Both the position numbers and the translations under genes were made by a program. From Sambucus nigra (Eukaryota; Streptophyta; Magnoliopsida; Dipsacales; Adoxaceae): a stretch of DNA of 64,000 nucleotides. Within the stretch, counting starts at the first letter, position 1. Every line of letters starts with the position of its first letter. This document shows positions 20,118 to 32,249 of the stretch, piece by piece. The DNA is taken from NCBI GenBank assembly GCA_949130495.1, contig OX422215.1:530827755-530891754 (forward strand). The letters run 5' to 3'. The notes beneath the pieces are model-generated. The model did not search any database. It worked only from the letters and a program-made list of their open reading frames with translations, and was not told where the DNA came from.

Positions 20118-22249
20118 TGAGTAAATTTAGTTTTAGGATAGTTTAGAGGTACGTAGAGGACACGAGTTAGGAAAGTTTTGAGCACCACGTTGGGTTTCCA
20201 TGCACGGGAGTGCGCACGCACATTTCGAGAATGAGGTTGAGGTGTCCCGAGGTCCCGAGTGTTTAGGGAGTCTTGATATACTTTATAGAGAAGACATTGA
20301 GGGTTAGAACACTTAGAATGGAAAAAATATGGCTTATTTGAAGTTTGAGGTAGCGAGTTTGGCCGAATCGCAGGTCGAACCGGTTCGCCTACACACTCGA
20401 ACCGATTCGAATGACCTGATGACAGATTCTCCCCCCAGTTGTGTTTTCCCACCAAATTCAGTCACTCTTTTCCCCTTTTCACCCGTGATCCAACACCACT
20501 AGCCCTTAAAATTTGCTCATCTGTTGTGATGTTTTGTTGCTCCTTCTTTATGTAGTTATTTTATGCTTTATCATTTCATCATTGCAAGAACTATGTAATT
20601 TATCCTTTACCGCCTTGTAATAAATTGTAGCAAAAATGAAAAATTTGCATTTTAAATATTTGGTTGTTTTATTCTCTCACTTATTATTTTTTCTTATTTA
20701 TCTTTTAGTCCTTTTGATTGAGGACAATGCAAAAGTCTAAGTTATGGGGGTGACAAGTGCATATTTCTAAAACTTTACAAATTTTTAAAATGCCCTAAAA
20801 TAAAAAAGTAGAAAATTTCAAAAATTCCCCCCCCCCCCCACACACAAAAAAAAATGAAAATCTGCGAAAAAGTCAAATATATTTTTCTTCAAAATAAATA
20901 AAAATTGAAATTCAAAACCATCAAAAAGGTCGCAAAATTTTGTTTAGAGTCTCAATTTGAAAAATTTTATGTACTAAGAAGAAATTGACCAAAGATGGAA
21001 AATAAACGAAAGTTAATTTAACGAATAAGTGGGAAGATTAATAAACCCTGTGAGATTTGGAGCCTATCATTATTTTTCGAGTAATTAAATCAATCATAGT
21101 TATAATTAACTCAATGTTCGATTCAGTTTTAATTAAGTTGTTGAAAATCTCGAATTTTTATTTTGATCAGTTACGGGAAACGAGTGAAATGTTGTCTTGA
21201 AAAATGCGCTAAAATATCTCTAAATTAATTATAATCTCGAGACGCATATGGTAAAATAATGAGTAATTCGAATATATGAAGTTAGGCCATCGTTTGTTAC
21301 CCAAAAATAGTAGCCATAAAAACGTGTGAAAAAATATACCTTTTTGCTAACCCAATTGAGCCAAATAAATTTCTCAATTTCGTTTGATAACCACAAAAGC
21401 CCATTTAGCCCTGAGTTGTGAAAATCAGAAAATTCATCTGGCAAGTCCAAATGGTGTAATAAAGGGGGGGCAATAAAAAAATATAAGAAAAATGCGCAAC
21501 AAAAAAAGAAAAAAAAATTAGAAAAAGAAAAGAAAAAGAGAAATAGCCCGAAAAAGCGCCAAAGGACATAGTAAGCACAACTTTCCAACTCCGAAATTTC
21601 CTAACAATTTCTATATTTTCCAATACACCTTACAGCCCGAAAAAGTCCTAACTGAGTCCGAATAACAAAATTAATTACCGCGTGGAGAGCCTCAGACATG
21701 AAAAGATAATAAAAGATATTGATTGGTGTGAATAAGAACCGAATTTTTTCGTATTCCGATGATGAGATCATTTCACCACAAAAATTCTGTCTTTCAAATT
21801 TGTGTGCATGAATTTGTGTTCCATTATATTTACTCTTATAAATCACGCATACCGAGAGAAATAGCCACATTCCGAGTGATTCATTTGTGAGTGTATCCAT
21901 GAGAATTGAATCAAAATGAATTTTTAGGAAGTAACATAATGATCAATCGATGGAAGTTAGCGGTTTAATTTTCGACTTCGCGGACACACACTACGATTTG
22001 AGACTATTAGATATAAATTTAAGATGACAATTTTTGAGGAATTTAAATTGTACAATTTTTGAGTATTTTAATTTTTTTTTCTTTGAGTCGAAGAACGTAG
22101 GTGTTTAATAGCTTGTTGCATACGTTAAATGCAATCGATTGTCTGCAAAAAATGTAGTCTATCCCAATAAAGTTTTTGTGAGTTCCTTAACCCATACTCT
22201 TATTCTTTTTCATTGATAGTGATGATCAAAGTTCTAAGTTAGGGGGGTT
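20118..22249 (+). other. Athila-like 3' non-coding region with two polypurine-like tracts, unit A
   Basis: About 2.1 kb without coding signal. Near 20733-20755, TTGAGGACAATGCAAAAGTC followed by TAAGTTATGGGGGTGA is a first purine tract of the kind found after pol in Athila elements. A second, GATGATCAAAGTTCTAAGTT then AGGGGGGTT (about 22221-22249), lies directly against the 3' LTR and should be the working primer. GAACCGGTTCG words sit at about 20375-20412. Minus-strand frames at 21229-21900 are low-complexity shadows. Confidence 0.65.
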
Positions 22250-23686
22250 TGATTCGGTGTAAACATTTCATATTTATCCTCGTAAGTTAGGCATTTTTAG
22301 TATCCCATGTAATTTAATTGAACCAAATTTATCTTATAATCATGCTACTGACCCTATATGGCAAGTACATCTCGTTTTGTGCATTTATCATAAGTTTTAC
22401 AGGTAATTCAAGGAAGTAAACATGAAAGAGAAACCAAAACAGTGGAAGAAATCCTAAGAAAAGAGAAGCCAAGGGCATTTTTGGAATTTTTCACCCGAAA
22501 CTCGGAGACGTAGCCAACTGCAAAGTCGAAGAGCTTGAAGTCACGAGAAAACTGAAAAAATGGAACCTTAATTCGGACTACGGTGAAGGAGTTACGTGAA
22601 TTTTAAATCAAAAATGAAAGAAAATTGAGTGAGTCAATGTCACCCAAATGGGGTTACCCAGAACTGGTTCGGCATACCTAAAGCACGAATTTGTGTTTAG
22701 TGTTGATTTTTTCTAGAGGTGGTTTTAAGTGGGACTCTTGCAAAAAACGTGTGGGGAGTTTTAGTTAGTTTTTGGAGAGAATTTTTATGAGTTTTTTTAC
22801 CTACAAAGAAAGAGGAAAAGAGGTAAGAAGATAGTTTCAATTTTGTTCATCAAGCTTACACTTTTATGGATAAATGTTAAAGATTTTTATTAATAGAGTT
22901 TTTCTTTCTTCCCCCTCGTTCTTGAAGTAATATTATTTACATGCTATGTTTATTCTCTGAGATTCCAAGCTTTTCATGCATGTTTAGAGATAGTTTCATT
23001 ATGACTTTGATTACATGCAACGTAGATATTATGCTTTCTAATAATTACACCATGTCCGACTAGGTTTATAGAGGGTTAAGGTATATGAACCCAAACTAGG
23101 TGATGACTTGGGTATAAAATTGAATAAAAATATGGAGATAACTTGAAGACTTGAGGTTTTGTCGAAACACATATTATAGATATCTTAACCTCGTTTACCC
23201 TAGGTAACTGATGTATTTGAGTGTATAATATGCGCATCGGCATTCTAATCATTAATGTTAAATTTATGATATATTAATTATTGCATGGAGTTAAATCCTT
23301 ATATAGTTGATTGTTTGAAATGTTTAATGCTTTCTATGATATATTAATATAATTCTTAACCTTTCATATCCAACGAATGTATCGATGATGTGGGGGAGTG
23401 TACTCCAATCCTATTTTCCCATAAAACAACTTTATTGTTATCGCATGGGCAGTTAATTCATTAGTTGAATTAGTTTGCTTTAGTTAATTACAAGATCTCA
23501 AAACAATCATCTTTTCCTTCTTTTCGATAGTCAAACATAATATTTTTCATCTTTCCTATTCGTAGTCACATCTTATGTCCTATTCCCTGTGTTCGATACC
23601 ACACTTTCTCGAATTATTAGTTACGCAATCGGCTTACACTTGAGCCGATATAAGTACGAACTAAAGACACTTTTAAAGTCCCTTCA
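22250..23686 (+). mobile_element. Athila-like 3' LTR, unit A
   Basis: The LTR is 1437 bp, begins TGATTCGGTGTAAAC directly after a purine tract and ends CCCTTCA. The unit B copy (49368-50805) is 1438 bp with the same ends. Its last 80 bp match the 5' stub at 16682-16755. An in-frame ATG in its last 100 bp makes the downstream GZ frame look longer than it is. Confidence 0.8.
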
Positions 23687-24515
23687 TAAAGCCCAAGAAA
23701 TTAAGGGTGATGTGAGTGAGGATGAAGAGGAGGATACGAAAGACTTGCAAGCTGCTTTCAATGAATTGTATGCAAAAACTTTGAAGATGAATATGGAAAA
23801 CTTGAAGTTAGAATCTAAGCTGAAGGAATGTGCCATAGATAATAATAATGATGCTTTGATTGAGGATCTTAGGTAACGTGAGAATATTCTTCGAGAGAAG
23901 CTAGAGTATGTCGAGGGAAAGAGAGATAGTTTGTGAGGTTTGATGGAGGCTATGTAAAATGAGGTTTTATAGTTTAAGGAGTCTAGGCATTTTCTCGAGT
24001 CTATAATTGGTGAGCTTGAGGAGAGATTGAGAGATTCAAGTAAGGTAATGTTTAATTTGGAGTCTAGTTCAGAAAATCTAGATAAGATGTCAGTCACCGT
24101 TCAAATCACGGATGATCGGTGTGGTATTAGCTTCAATAATCATGTTTCACCCATTCCCGAAGCCAAAAGCATGCATGTGATAGATCCACCTAGGAACATT
24201 AGGAGAGAGCTACCAAGGAAGTTTAGGATAGAGCCACCTAGAAATATTAGTATCGGACCACCTTTAGGTAACACTCACTGCCATATCTACACTTGCACTC
24301 ATTGCAATATGCAAGGCCATCTTAGGCGATTCTGTTACAAACTTCAAAATGCTCCTAGTAAGTTTAATAATAGACTCACTTCGCTTCCAAAAATCCCTAT
24401 GCGTCATTACACATCTATTTGGGTTAGGAAATTGGACTTAGAGGCTTTTGGACTTTTACTTCATGACTCTCATTTGATTGCACGTGATTCTCCTGGTGTT
24501 GGATCTTTTGGTTGA
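23687..24515 (+). pseudogene. GZ gag C-terminal part, unit A
   Basis: Directly after the Athila-like LTR the plus strand encodes an acidic coiled coil (DVSEDEEEDTKDLQ, AFNELYAKTLKMNMENLK, DALIEDLR, stop, RENILREKLEYVEGKRDSL). Two more stops follow, then GELEERLRDSSKVMFNLESS and a good CX2CX4HX4C knuckle, CTHCNMQGHLRRFC. It ends SIWVRKLDLEAF...GVGSFG with a stop. It aligns with the same part of GW (62017-62757). The UBN2 half is missing because the Athila-like LTR cuts in upstream. No pol follows. Confidence 0.75.
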
Positions 24516-25104
24516 TCGTGTTGGTTGTTTGTCATACGCTAGTTATGCTTCGTGATATATCTTTGCTAGTGTTATGACATGTGTAGTTTTTATATTATAT
24601 TTTTCTTTTATTGAGGCTTATTTGAAAAAATATAAAAATATTTTTGGTTTTATATATTTTTTTGAAAATACAAAAAGATTTTGTTTTTGAAAAATATTTT
24701 AAAAAGTTCAAAGAGATTTTCGGTTTTGGTATGGCATATTGGTGTGTTTGAATTCATTTCATTCTGTACTTTCCATGTATCTAGGACATTTTGTTATGAC
24801 TTTGGATGCTTAGATTATTCTTAACCATGTTTATGGAGTTATTTCAACATTGATTTGCTTTATGGATTTGACTTTATATTTTCCTCTGCACACACATGCA
24901 CGAGCTTATTGGATTTTTACTTCATAATGTACATTTGAGCTTCGTGAGATGTTCTCCTATCAATCTTATCATCTAAATATTTATTTGACTATGGAGGATT
25001 TGTGCATGTAAGAACGTTTGCTAGTGAGGATTTTGTTTTGTATGGAAAATATGATGTGTGCATGGGAAAAGGCTGCGAGAGAATAATAATCTCGTCGTGA
25101 CCAC
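24516..25104 (+). other. GZ 3' untranslated region, cut at the unit A/B joint
   Basis: This matches 51636-52220. In unit B the UTR goes on for another 600 bp to a polypurine tract and LTR; in unit A it is cut at 25104 and joined to the start of unit B. No gene is present. Confidence 0.75.
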
Positions 25105-25685
25105 TTAAACATCCATATCTAGCCTTCTTTCACTGTTTTGACTTCTCTTTCGTACCACTTGCATTTCGGGCCTAAAATTATGGAACGTGAAGTCGTTGAG
25201 GCAGATGTGGGACACTTGATGGAGATGATGAATGCATGATTCCCAGAATTTGGATTGAGACCATCGTATGAGATCGTGCAGAGACGTGTCAAATGTAGCG
25301 GCGTACGACATATACAAATGTAAGATAAAGGACATGAGAAATATGTCCTTACAAATCTCTCCCTATGTCTATGCCGGTACATACTTAAAAAATCCGAATT
25401 ATGCAAACTCCCAAAAACAAATGACATATAACATAATATCCCCATTAAACCCTCGAACTGAGAATACTAAATGACATGTTTTCAATAAAACTTCAAAATC
25501 TTCAAATCTTCAACATTCTAGAAACTCCCAAAGCTTTTATCATCAGGGTGTGCAATCCAATAGATATCGACTTTGTACCTACACATATGAGATAAAGAAA
25601 ATACCCGTGACACGCAACAATTTGATTTATAACGATATGGAAAGATCAAATATCAATTAAATTTAAGCAAATCATAGATAAATCA
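25105..25685 (-). mobile_element. GY LTR, partial left copy, unit B
   Basis: Counterpart of 9998-10578, with the same missing part. It begins directly at the tandem joint. It ends in CA before the GY polypurine tract at 25686-25725. Confidence 0.7.
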
Positions 25686-26972
25686 TCCTACCTCATTCTC
25701 CCCCATAATTCATTCTCCCCATTTTTATGATGTCCCCAAATAGAGAGATATGAGAAGCATAAATATGGAAAACGTCACAAAAAAAGTTTTTTTTTTTTTT
25801 AATTTTTCAAATTTTTACTCAAAATATAAAACAAAAAATCAAAGAATCTTCTATTTTTGAATTTTTCAAAATTTGTGCATAATATATATGCAAAAAGAAT
25901 TCACACCATGAAAGAACACAAAAACAACCAAGTTGATGATAGCGTAAATGTAGGGGTGTGAACACATTCGATAAGTAACTAAACTCAATCAATCACATGT
26001 GCACGATGCATACGTGTACTCTTAACGAATGAACATCAAAAGTATCCTTAGGTGTAAAAATTATTGAATTTAGATGACATCTTCTTAATCAAGTCAACAA
26101 ATCAAAGTAAAAGTGATTTCCACACCAATAACGTCCAAAACTATTTAGCAGTTTTTCAAGATTTTCAAGGACATGTAAACCCGTTTATATTTTCCAACCA
26201 AACTCCCTCAGATATATATATTTTTTTGAGGTGCTAAAAAAATTCTCAAACTTTGGAGAATTGATGGTGAAACCTAATGGCCCATATTTGGCATGTATTT
26301 CTTTTTATTGCCTTCAAATTTTTTCGGGCTCCTTTAACCTCTTTGGACCCCGGATAATAAAATTCTTCAATTTTTTAGGTCTGTTTTAACGGTGGCTTTA
26401 ATGCAAAGGATAGATAATTACCTTTCGTACCCCCTCCCCGTTTTTAAAATATCATACAGACTCACCAAAATGGTTTTTACATGCACACCGTTCTTATCTA
26501 GTTTTATCACGCTTGGTTCGTTTTAAGGACATGATTGAAGTGAAAACACCCAACCAACATGTGATAAGACAAGTACAAAAATCAAAAAAATCTGTGCATG
26601 TGTGCAATAAAGTAAATCATGAGTCAAACATGTAGGAAGTAATACTAAATTACATCTTAATGACTCCAAACATTATAAAGCATATTGATGACAAGATATA
26701 TTGTCTCGAAACACTGTTAAATAGTCACATGAATAAATGGAATGAAATTGTGACTTGGCTATCTTAAATGCTCATCCATAAAAGGTGTAAATACAAAAAT
26801 CTTTTTGTTCTTTCCTAAATAATTTTATCAAAATAAAATCTTTTTGTATTTTTCAAATAAATTTATCAAAATAAAATCTAAAAGCAAAAATTTATACAAA
26901 CAAGATACATACTAGCAATAGGCAAATAATGTCGACATGAAAATCATCCTATGCTAGTAAGCAAGTTAAACC

Positions 26973-28351
26973 TCAATCGTTAGGTGCGGAGGGGTTTTCA
27001 AAAGGTGGTAACAACTTATGAAAAACCTTCGTTAAATCTTGTGAAGTATTGACCAAAAACTTTACTTGCTCACCTAAATGTGCAAACTCCTTTCTTAAAA
27101 ACTCCTTCTCTCCTAAATTTCTATTATACTTCTTCTTTTCAAGGTCTCGGTGTACAAATCTCTAAACGCTTTTTGGAGCTCACTTTCATCTCCACTTTCA
27201 CTCTCGCATTCTTCTTCACTTGAAGAGCTCAAAACATCACTATCGCATTCATGAGCACAATTGTGGGACAAAGAGGGTGTGCTCACACAACTTGGAAAGG
27301 CAACAGACTTCTCACCACTAGTCGTATCATTCTCACTTTCACTACTATCACTAAGTGTGGCGGGCATGGCTACGTTCTTTCCTTTCTTTCTAAGCCACGC
27401 CGAAAACTCAAATGACTTATGCCCCTTACCCCACATTCAAAACAAGTCACGTTCTCAAACTCCTCCTCACACTCCTTATCCGAGTCACTCTCTTTTTCCC
27501 TCTCACTTCTTTCTTTGGCCTTCCCTTTCTTTTTATTTTTATCAAAAAATCTCTTTTCATTGAAAGATTTTTCTTTAGAAATTTTGAGAAACTTTTTTGA
27601 AATTTTTCGCAAATAAGGCCAAATCATCAACGTCTCCCTCATAATTGGACTCACAAACTTTTTCTTTCTTTTTCTTAAAATGAGTTTTTAAAGAAACGCC
27701 TCTATCCTTAGCCTTAATGGTTTGGGGAAACATGTCAATCTCGTACGTTTGAAGATATCCTACAAGTTCTTCCAACTTAAGTGATTTCAAATTTCCTAAA
27801 GAGTTCAAAACAGTGACTTTACGAATAAAGCGTTTTGGAAGAGATCTCAAAATCATTTTAACGACACGCGTGTTGTCGATCACCTCACCCAAATTAAAAC
27901 ATGTGTTAACAATGTCCGACAAACATGCATAAAAATCATCAAAGCATTCAGACTCGAACATGGTGATAGTCTCAAATTGGGTGGTCAAATTTTGTAACTT
28001 TGATTCTTTAACCGTGTTCGTACCCTCATGTGTCAGTTTCAAAACATCCCATACCTCTTTAGACGTGATGCACATCATAATTTGGCGGAACTCATCGGGA
28101 GTGACAGCTCCAGAAATAGCACTCAGACCACGAGAATTAAAATTAGACATTTTAAAATCATCTTGAGTCCAGGCTGACACAGGTTTTAAAGAGGTGATAT
28201 TATCAATGGTGACTGTGGGAGGTGTCCACCCAATTTCACAAATCAACAAAACATTATCGTCAATGGATTTTAAACAAGATTTCATACGAGCTTTCCAGTA
28301 GGCATAATTAGACCCGTAAAAAATTGGCATCATATTAAATGAATGTTCCAT
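26973..28351 (-). pseudogene. GY gag (copia-type UBN2 gag), unit B
   Basis: This is the better of the two GY gags. From MEHSFNMMP at 28351 the frame is open through the whole UBN2 region (SIDDNVLLICEIGW, VTPDEFRQIM, LTHEGTNTVKESK, DIVNTCFNLGEVID, VVKMILRSLPKRF, LEELVGYLQTYEIDMFP) to the stop at 27575. It then carries the same frameshift near 27620 and the same broken zinc knuckle (CFECG then a one-base shift, GHKSFEF) as unit A. The acidic coiled-coil segment follows (SSEEECESESGDESELQKAF) with a further frameshift near 27120 and no second knuckle. Shared lesions were there before the duplication. The stop seen in unit A after SIDERF is private to unit A. Confidence 0.87.
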
Positions 28352-28449
28352 TGGAAAAAAGGCGAATAAACACAAAATAGATTTAAAAAAAAAATCAATA
28401 TCACACTATTTTGCGAAAAATAGGAATACGCGATGAAATAGCGCAACCC

Positions 28450-28461
28450 GCTCTGATACCA
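28450..28461 (-). other. GY primer-binding site, unit B
   Basis: TGGTATCAGAG on the minus strand, a few bases from the LTR edge at 28465. Confidence 0.85.
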
Positions 28462-28464
28462 ATT

Positions 28465-29608
28465 TGAAAAGTTCGTAAACGCGGTGTGTGATATCTAATA
28501 AAAAATTATTCGCAAGTTTCCAAGTAAACCATTTTTTAATTAGAGTCTATTTTTGAACCAAATAAATATAGCCCCTAAACATGCGTTAAAATTAAGAAGA
28601 TATTTAATTGAACACAATATTTCAATTAAATCATCAAAACATGCATCTAGATGATTTATCAAATAACATAAAGTATGTGACACAACATATCAGGAAAAAT
28701 CCCCATAGGGAAAAACCATATTATTTTAAGTATAATTTGTAACGAATGGTTACACGGATTATAATGAAAATAAGTGTGACATACGAAATACCCGCAAGTG
28801 TCGGTTTCGATATCGTCAGCTGGAATCGCCCACAAGAATTCTAGATGGGCAGTAATGAAGAAGATACCGGATTCTCCACAAAATACTCCTCAATGAGTAG
28901 AATAGATCATTTCAAGGTTTATGTTGTGCACGTGTAAATGGAAGAGAGGTGTGCATTTATAAGGGAATATTAAAGCTCAAAAAACATCTTTAGGAAAACA
29001 TAGAGGAAGGAGGGTCGGATTTTGCTTAGCATGTTTCAAAAGTGGTTTAAAGTGGTGACATCATTTGACACAAAAATCATGCGAGCAACAGGTACCCTGA
29101 ACCGGTTCGGGTGTACCGCAAACTGGTTCGCCCCGCGAACCGGTTTGGCCTGGGTTCGCGAAAAATCGTTGGAACATGGGGCTGAACACTTAGCATTTTT
29201 CATGGATTTTTCTTGGATTTTTCCCCATTTTCAAAGGGCCATAACTTCTTCACCGTAGCTCGGATTGAGGTGTCGTTTCTTCCAATATCTTCGTTGCGGC
29301 GAGATCTTCAACTTTCCTGTTGACTAGACCTTTGGACAGTGGCTATAAAATTACAAAAATTCCCTTGAACATCCATATCTAGCCTTCTTTCACTGTTTTG
29401 ACTTCTCTTTCGTACCACTTGCATTTCGGGCCTAAAATTATGGAACGTGAAGTCGTTGAGGCAGATGTGGGACACTTGATTGAGATGATGAATGCATGAT
29501 TCTCGAAATTCAGATTGAGACCGTCGTATGAGATCGTGTAGAGACGTGCCAAATGTAGCGGCGTACGAAATATACAAATGTAAGATAACGAACATGAGAA
29601 ATATATCT
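28465..29608 (-). mobile_element. GY LTR, right copy, unit B (truncated)
   Basis: Counterpart of 13376-14463, with about 60 bp extra (about 29188-29247) that unit A has lost. It ends at the same internal break into GX. GAACCGGTTCG words are better kept here (about 29098-29150). Confidence 0.75.
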
Positions 29609-29991
29609 TTACATATAAAGCACATGGATGAATTGACCTATTGTCACAAAACACTATCAAATAGGCACATGGATAAATGGAATGAAATTGTGACTTGGTC
29701 ATCCTAAGTGTTCATCCATAAATGGTGCAAACAAAATACAAAACTGTTTTTGGATTTTTAAAAAATTTATCTAAATAAAATCTTTTAGTATTTTTCAAAA
29801 TTTGTCAAAAGAAATAATTTATACAAAAATTACTTGTCACAACGCTAGCAAACATAAATATCATGAAAGAGAAAACTACCGTATGACAAACATGCGAACA
29901 CAATCATCTTTATGATATAGCAAGAGAAGAATCATGTGCAAGCAAACGGGAATCAACAAGTCTACCATCTAGTGACTTTAAAAGTGATTTC

Positions 29992-30715
29992 CTAACCCCA
30001 AACATATGTGAAATGACGTGTGGGGGCTTTAGGAACCACATGAACACTATACAAAAACTTCTTAGGACTTCTTCCAATATCAAAACATAACCTCCCAAGG
30101 TGACCTTTCCTACCACAATATGAACATGTGTAAACGGGTGGAATAACGCCTATGGGTTGACCTTGTTTGATGTCCTTAGGAATGGTTGACCCTCTAAAAC
30201 AAATAATGGTTTTGGCTTTAGCAACGGAAGCATTAGGACATGAAGATCTATTACCACCACTATCAAAACTACTTGAGTCTGTCAAATTATTTTTCAACTT
30301 CAAAATTTTTTCTCAAGCAAAGAATTAGACTCTTCCAAAGACAGGGATTTCTTTTTCAAATTTTCAATTAAACTTGATAGTTTATCGTGTTCCCCCTCAA
30401 TTAAAACAAACTTATCCCTAAAAGTCTTTTCACGTGCCGTAAAATCATCGATTAATATTTTATCCTCGATGCCACAAACCAGAACCCTATTATTTTTTAA
30501 GACCTCCAATTCCTTCTCTAAAACTAGGACTCTCTCATCACTCTCCTTTTTGGCAATTTTTAAAGAATCAAAATCAATACACAAATTATCAAAGTGCTCA
30601 TGACAAATATCACTTTGAGTTTGAAACACTTGCAAATATTCATTCTCACTTTTAAAGAGAGAATTTTCTTTTTTCAACACTTTAATTCTTTTGCAAAGTT
30701 TCAAATTCAAACTTT
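29992..30715 (-). pseudogene. GX gag C-terminal part, unit B
   Basis: Two minus-strand frames meet near 30300. The first is a 136-codon coiled coil (IKVLKKENSLFKSENEYLQV, SDERVLVLEKELEVLKNN, LIENLKKKSLSLEESNSLL). The second begins MKLKNNLTDSSSFDSGG and contains an intact CX2CX4HX4C knuckle, CSYCGRKGHLGRLC, before TRHFTYVWG and a stop. A single frame change between them is the only visible damage, so this copy is better than unit A, where the last cysteine is serine. As there, the UBN2 half and all of pol are missing. Confidence 0.75.
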
Positions 30716-30885
30716 AAAATTTTTAGCATGGTCATGAACTTTAACAAACTCATCTCAATTAACACAGTCAACAACATAAGGATCCATCGATTAAAACAAA
30801 TGAGGAGACGAACGCAAATAACTACAAAAAAAAATGCACTACAAGATTTACATAGTAAATTAGTGCAACAAGCTCTGATACCAAT

Positions 30886-31833
30886 TTGTAAAGAGAAAAT
30901 AATCCCAAAGGGTGGTTTTCACAAACTTCCAATTTCAAATCAATTTTAGTTCATTCCTAAAACATGCAACTACGTGTCAATACAAATAAGATATAGCATG
31001 CGACACAATAATTCAGGAAAAATTCCCGAAGGGAAAAACCTTTTATATTCTAGAACTTTGAAAAGTTTACAAGACCATTGACTTACATAAAACCTGATAA
31101 TCGCCCACAATTGTAACACGGTGTCTTCGTCAAACCTTCAAAGCAACGGCTATAAATATTCAGTGGTTCACGCGCATCTATACCACATGGACCACAACCC
31201 AAAAAACTCCGTAGAGACTCCCTCCACAATAGCATCCAGCTCTCGGTTGTAGAGATCTTCGCACAAAGGATGAACAAATGAAAAGCAGTGTTCTTGAATA
31301 CCAAAACAATTCACCAAAGCATATGGGATTTTTGTGAATTGAAAACAAAAAGGGATTAAGCCCTAAACGAAGAAGTCAAAAGGATTCTGCAGTTTCGTAG
31401 TTTTCTGTCTTTCAAAACGCTCGGACTTCTCAATGAAAACAAAACCATTTAATGAGTATTTATACAAAATTATGCCGCCTCGGTATACGATCTCGTTCAA
31501 ACGAGAAAGAGATCTCGCGCGAACGACATACACGTGTCATATACGCGACAATGCAATGTCGTTCCAACGACAGAGAAAAGTCGTTTGAATGACTGTTATG
31601 TCAAAAAATATTATTTTTAATGTACGCTCCAATACTTAGAAAAAATACTCATTCTCAAATTTTGACGAAAAAGTTCGCTTCAACACTTACAAAATATTTT
31701 GTAAAAATATCCCAAAAGCTCTATGTGTATAAAGTTAAGGTATTAAAAACATAACCTTACCAAAGTAAACTTTGCGTAGTCTTTTTGATAAAGAACTTGA
31801 TATTCGGATCCGTCTTTGATGCTTGAATGTTCT
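30886..31833 (-). mobile_element. GX LTR, right copy, unit B (truncated), with primer site
   Basis: It begins TGTAAAGAGAAAATAAT next to a TGGTATCAGAG-type site (plus strand 30872-30883) and breaks off at TTGAATGTTCT into the Athila-like LTR stub, exactly as in unit A. Confidence 0.78.
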
Positions 31834-31935
31834 AGAATTACTTACATGACCAACTTACACTTGAGCCGATATAAGCATGCACTAGAGAAACTTTTAAAGT
31901 CGCGTCAAGTTTTTAGCGCCGTTGCTGATGATTTG
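31834..31935 (+). mobile_element. Athila-like 5' LTR stub and primer site, unit B
   Basis: The last 74 bp of LTR end CGCGTCA at 31907. The leader then reads TTTTAGCGCCGTTGCTGATG, closer to the Athila consensus than unit A. Confidence 0.75.
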
Positions 31936-32249
31936 GTAGGCATTTAGGTTAGGTCGAATTAGTAAATAATTTAACTCTAATTCTTAAAAAAACACCAAAA
32001 AATCATAAAATCAAAAATTCAAAAAAATTAAAATAAAATTATATAGAATCTTTTAAATCCTCACACGCAATCTCCTCAATCCACTCCTACCAGAATTGAC
32101 GCGAATCCCGTTGTTGAGTACGATCGTGATAGCCCACATCCCCAAATGCTTTACATTTTGGGGTTCCACCTGGTACACCGCCCAACTCCATCATGAGTTC
32201 CTCTCTTAGTCACACACCTAGTGAGGCCAACGAGGAATTTTATTCGTTA

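Larger units (their letters stand above)
9998..25104. repeat. 15.1-kb tandem duplication, unit A
   Basis: From TTAAACATCC at 9998 to CTCGTCGTGACCAC at 25104, the unit matches 25105-52220 throughout, once the Tat insertion is removed from unit B (15,107 bp against about 15,218 bp). The order of parts is GY, GX pieces, Athila-like, GZ gag. Internal junctions (14463, 16682, 23686) are shared by both units, so the mosaic is older than the duplication. Mismatch in spot checks is about 2 in 60 bp. Confidence 0.93.

Noticed and set aside
21229..21900. Minus-strand frames of 72-137 codons in the Athila-like 3' region (also 48285-48960)
   Set aside because: They are rich in F, L, S from A/T-rich DNA, have no domain, and differ in length between units by small indels.
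23684..24097. Minus-strand 137-codon frame opposite GZ gag (also 50803-51216)
   Set aside because: It is serine-rich shadow of the acidic coiled coil on the plus strand, whose family match with GW fixes the true strand.
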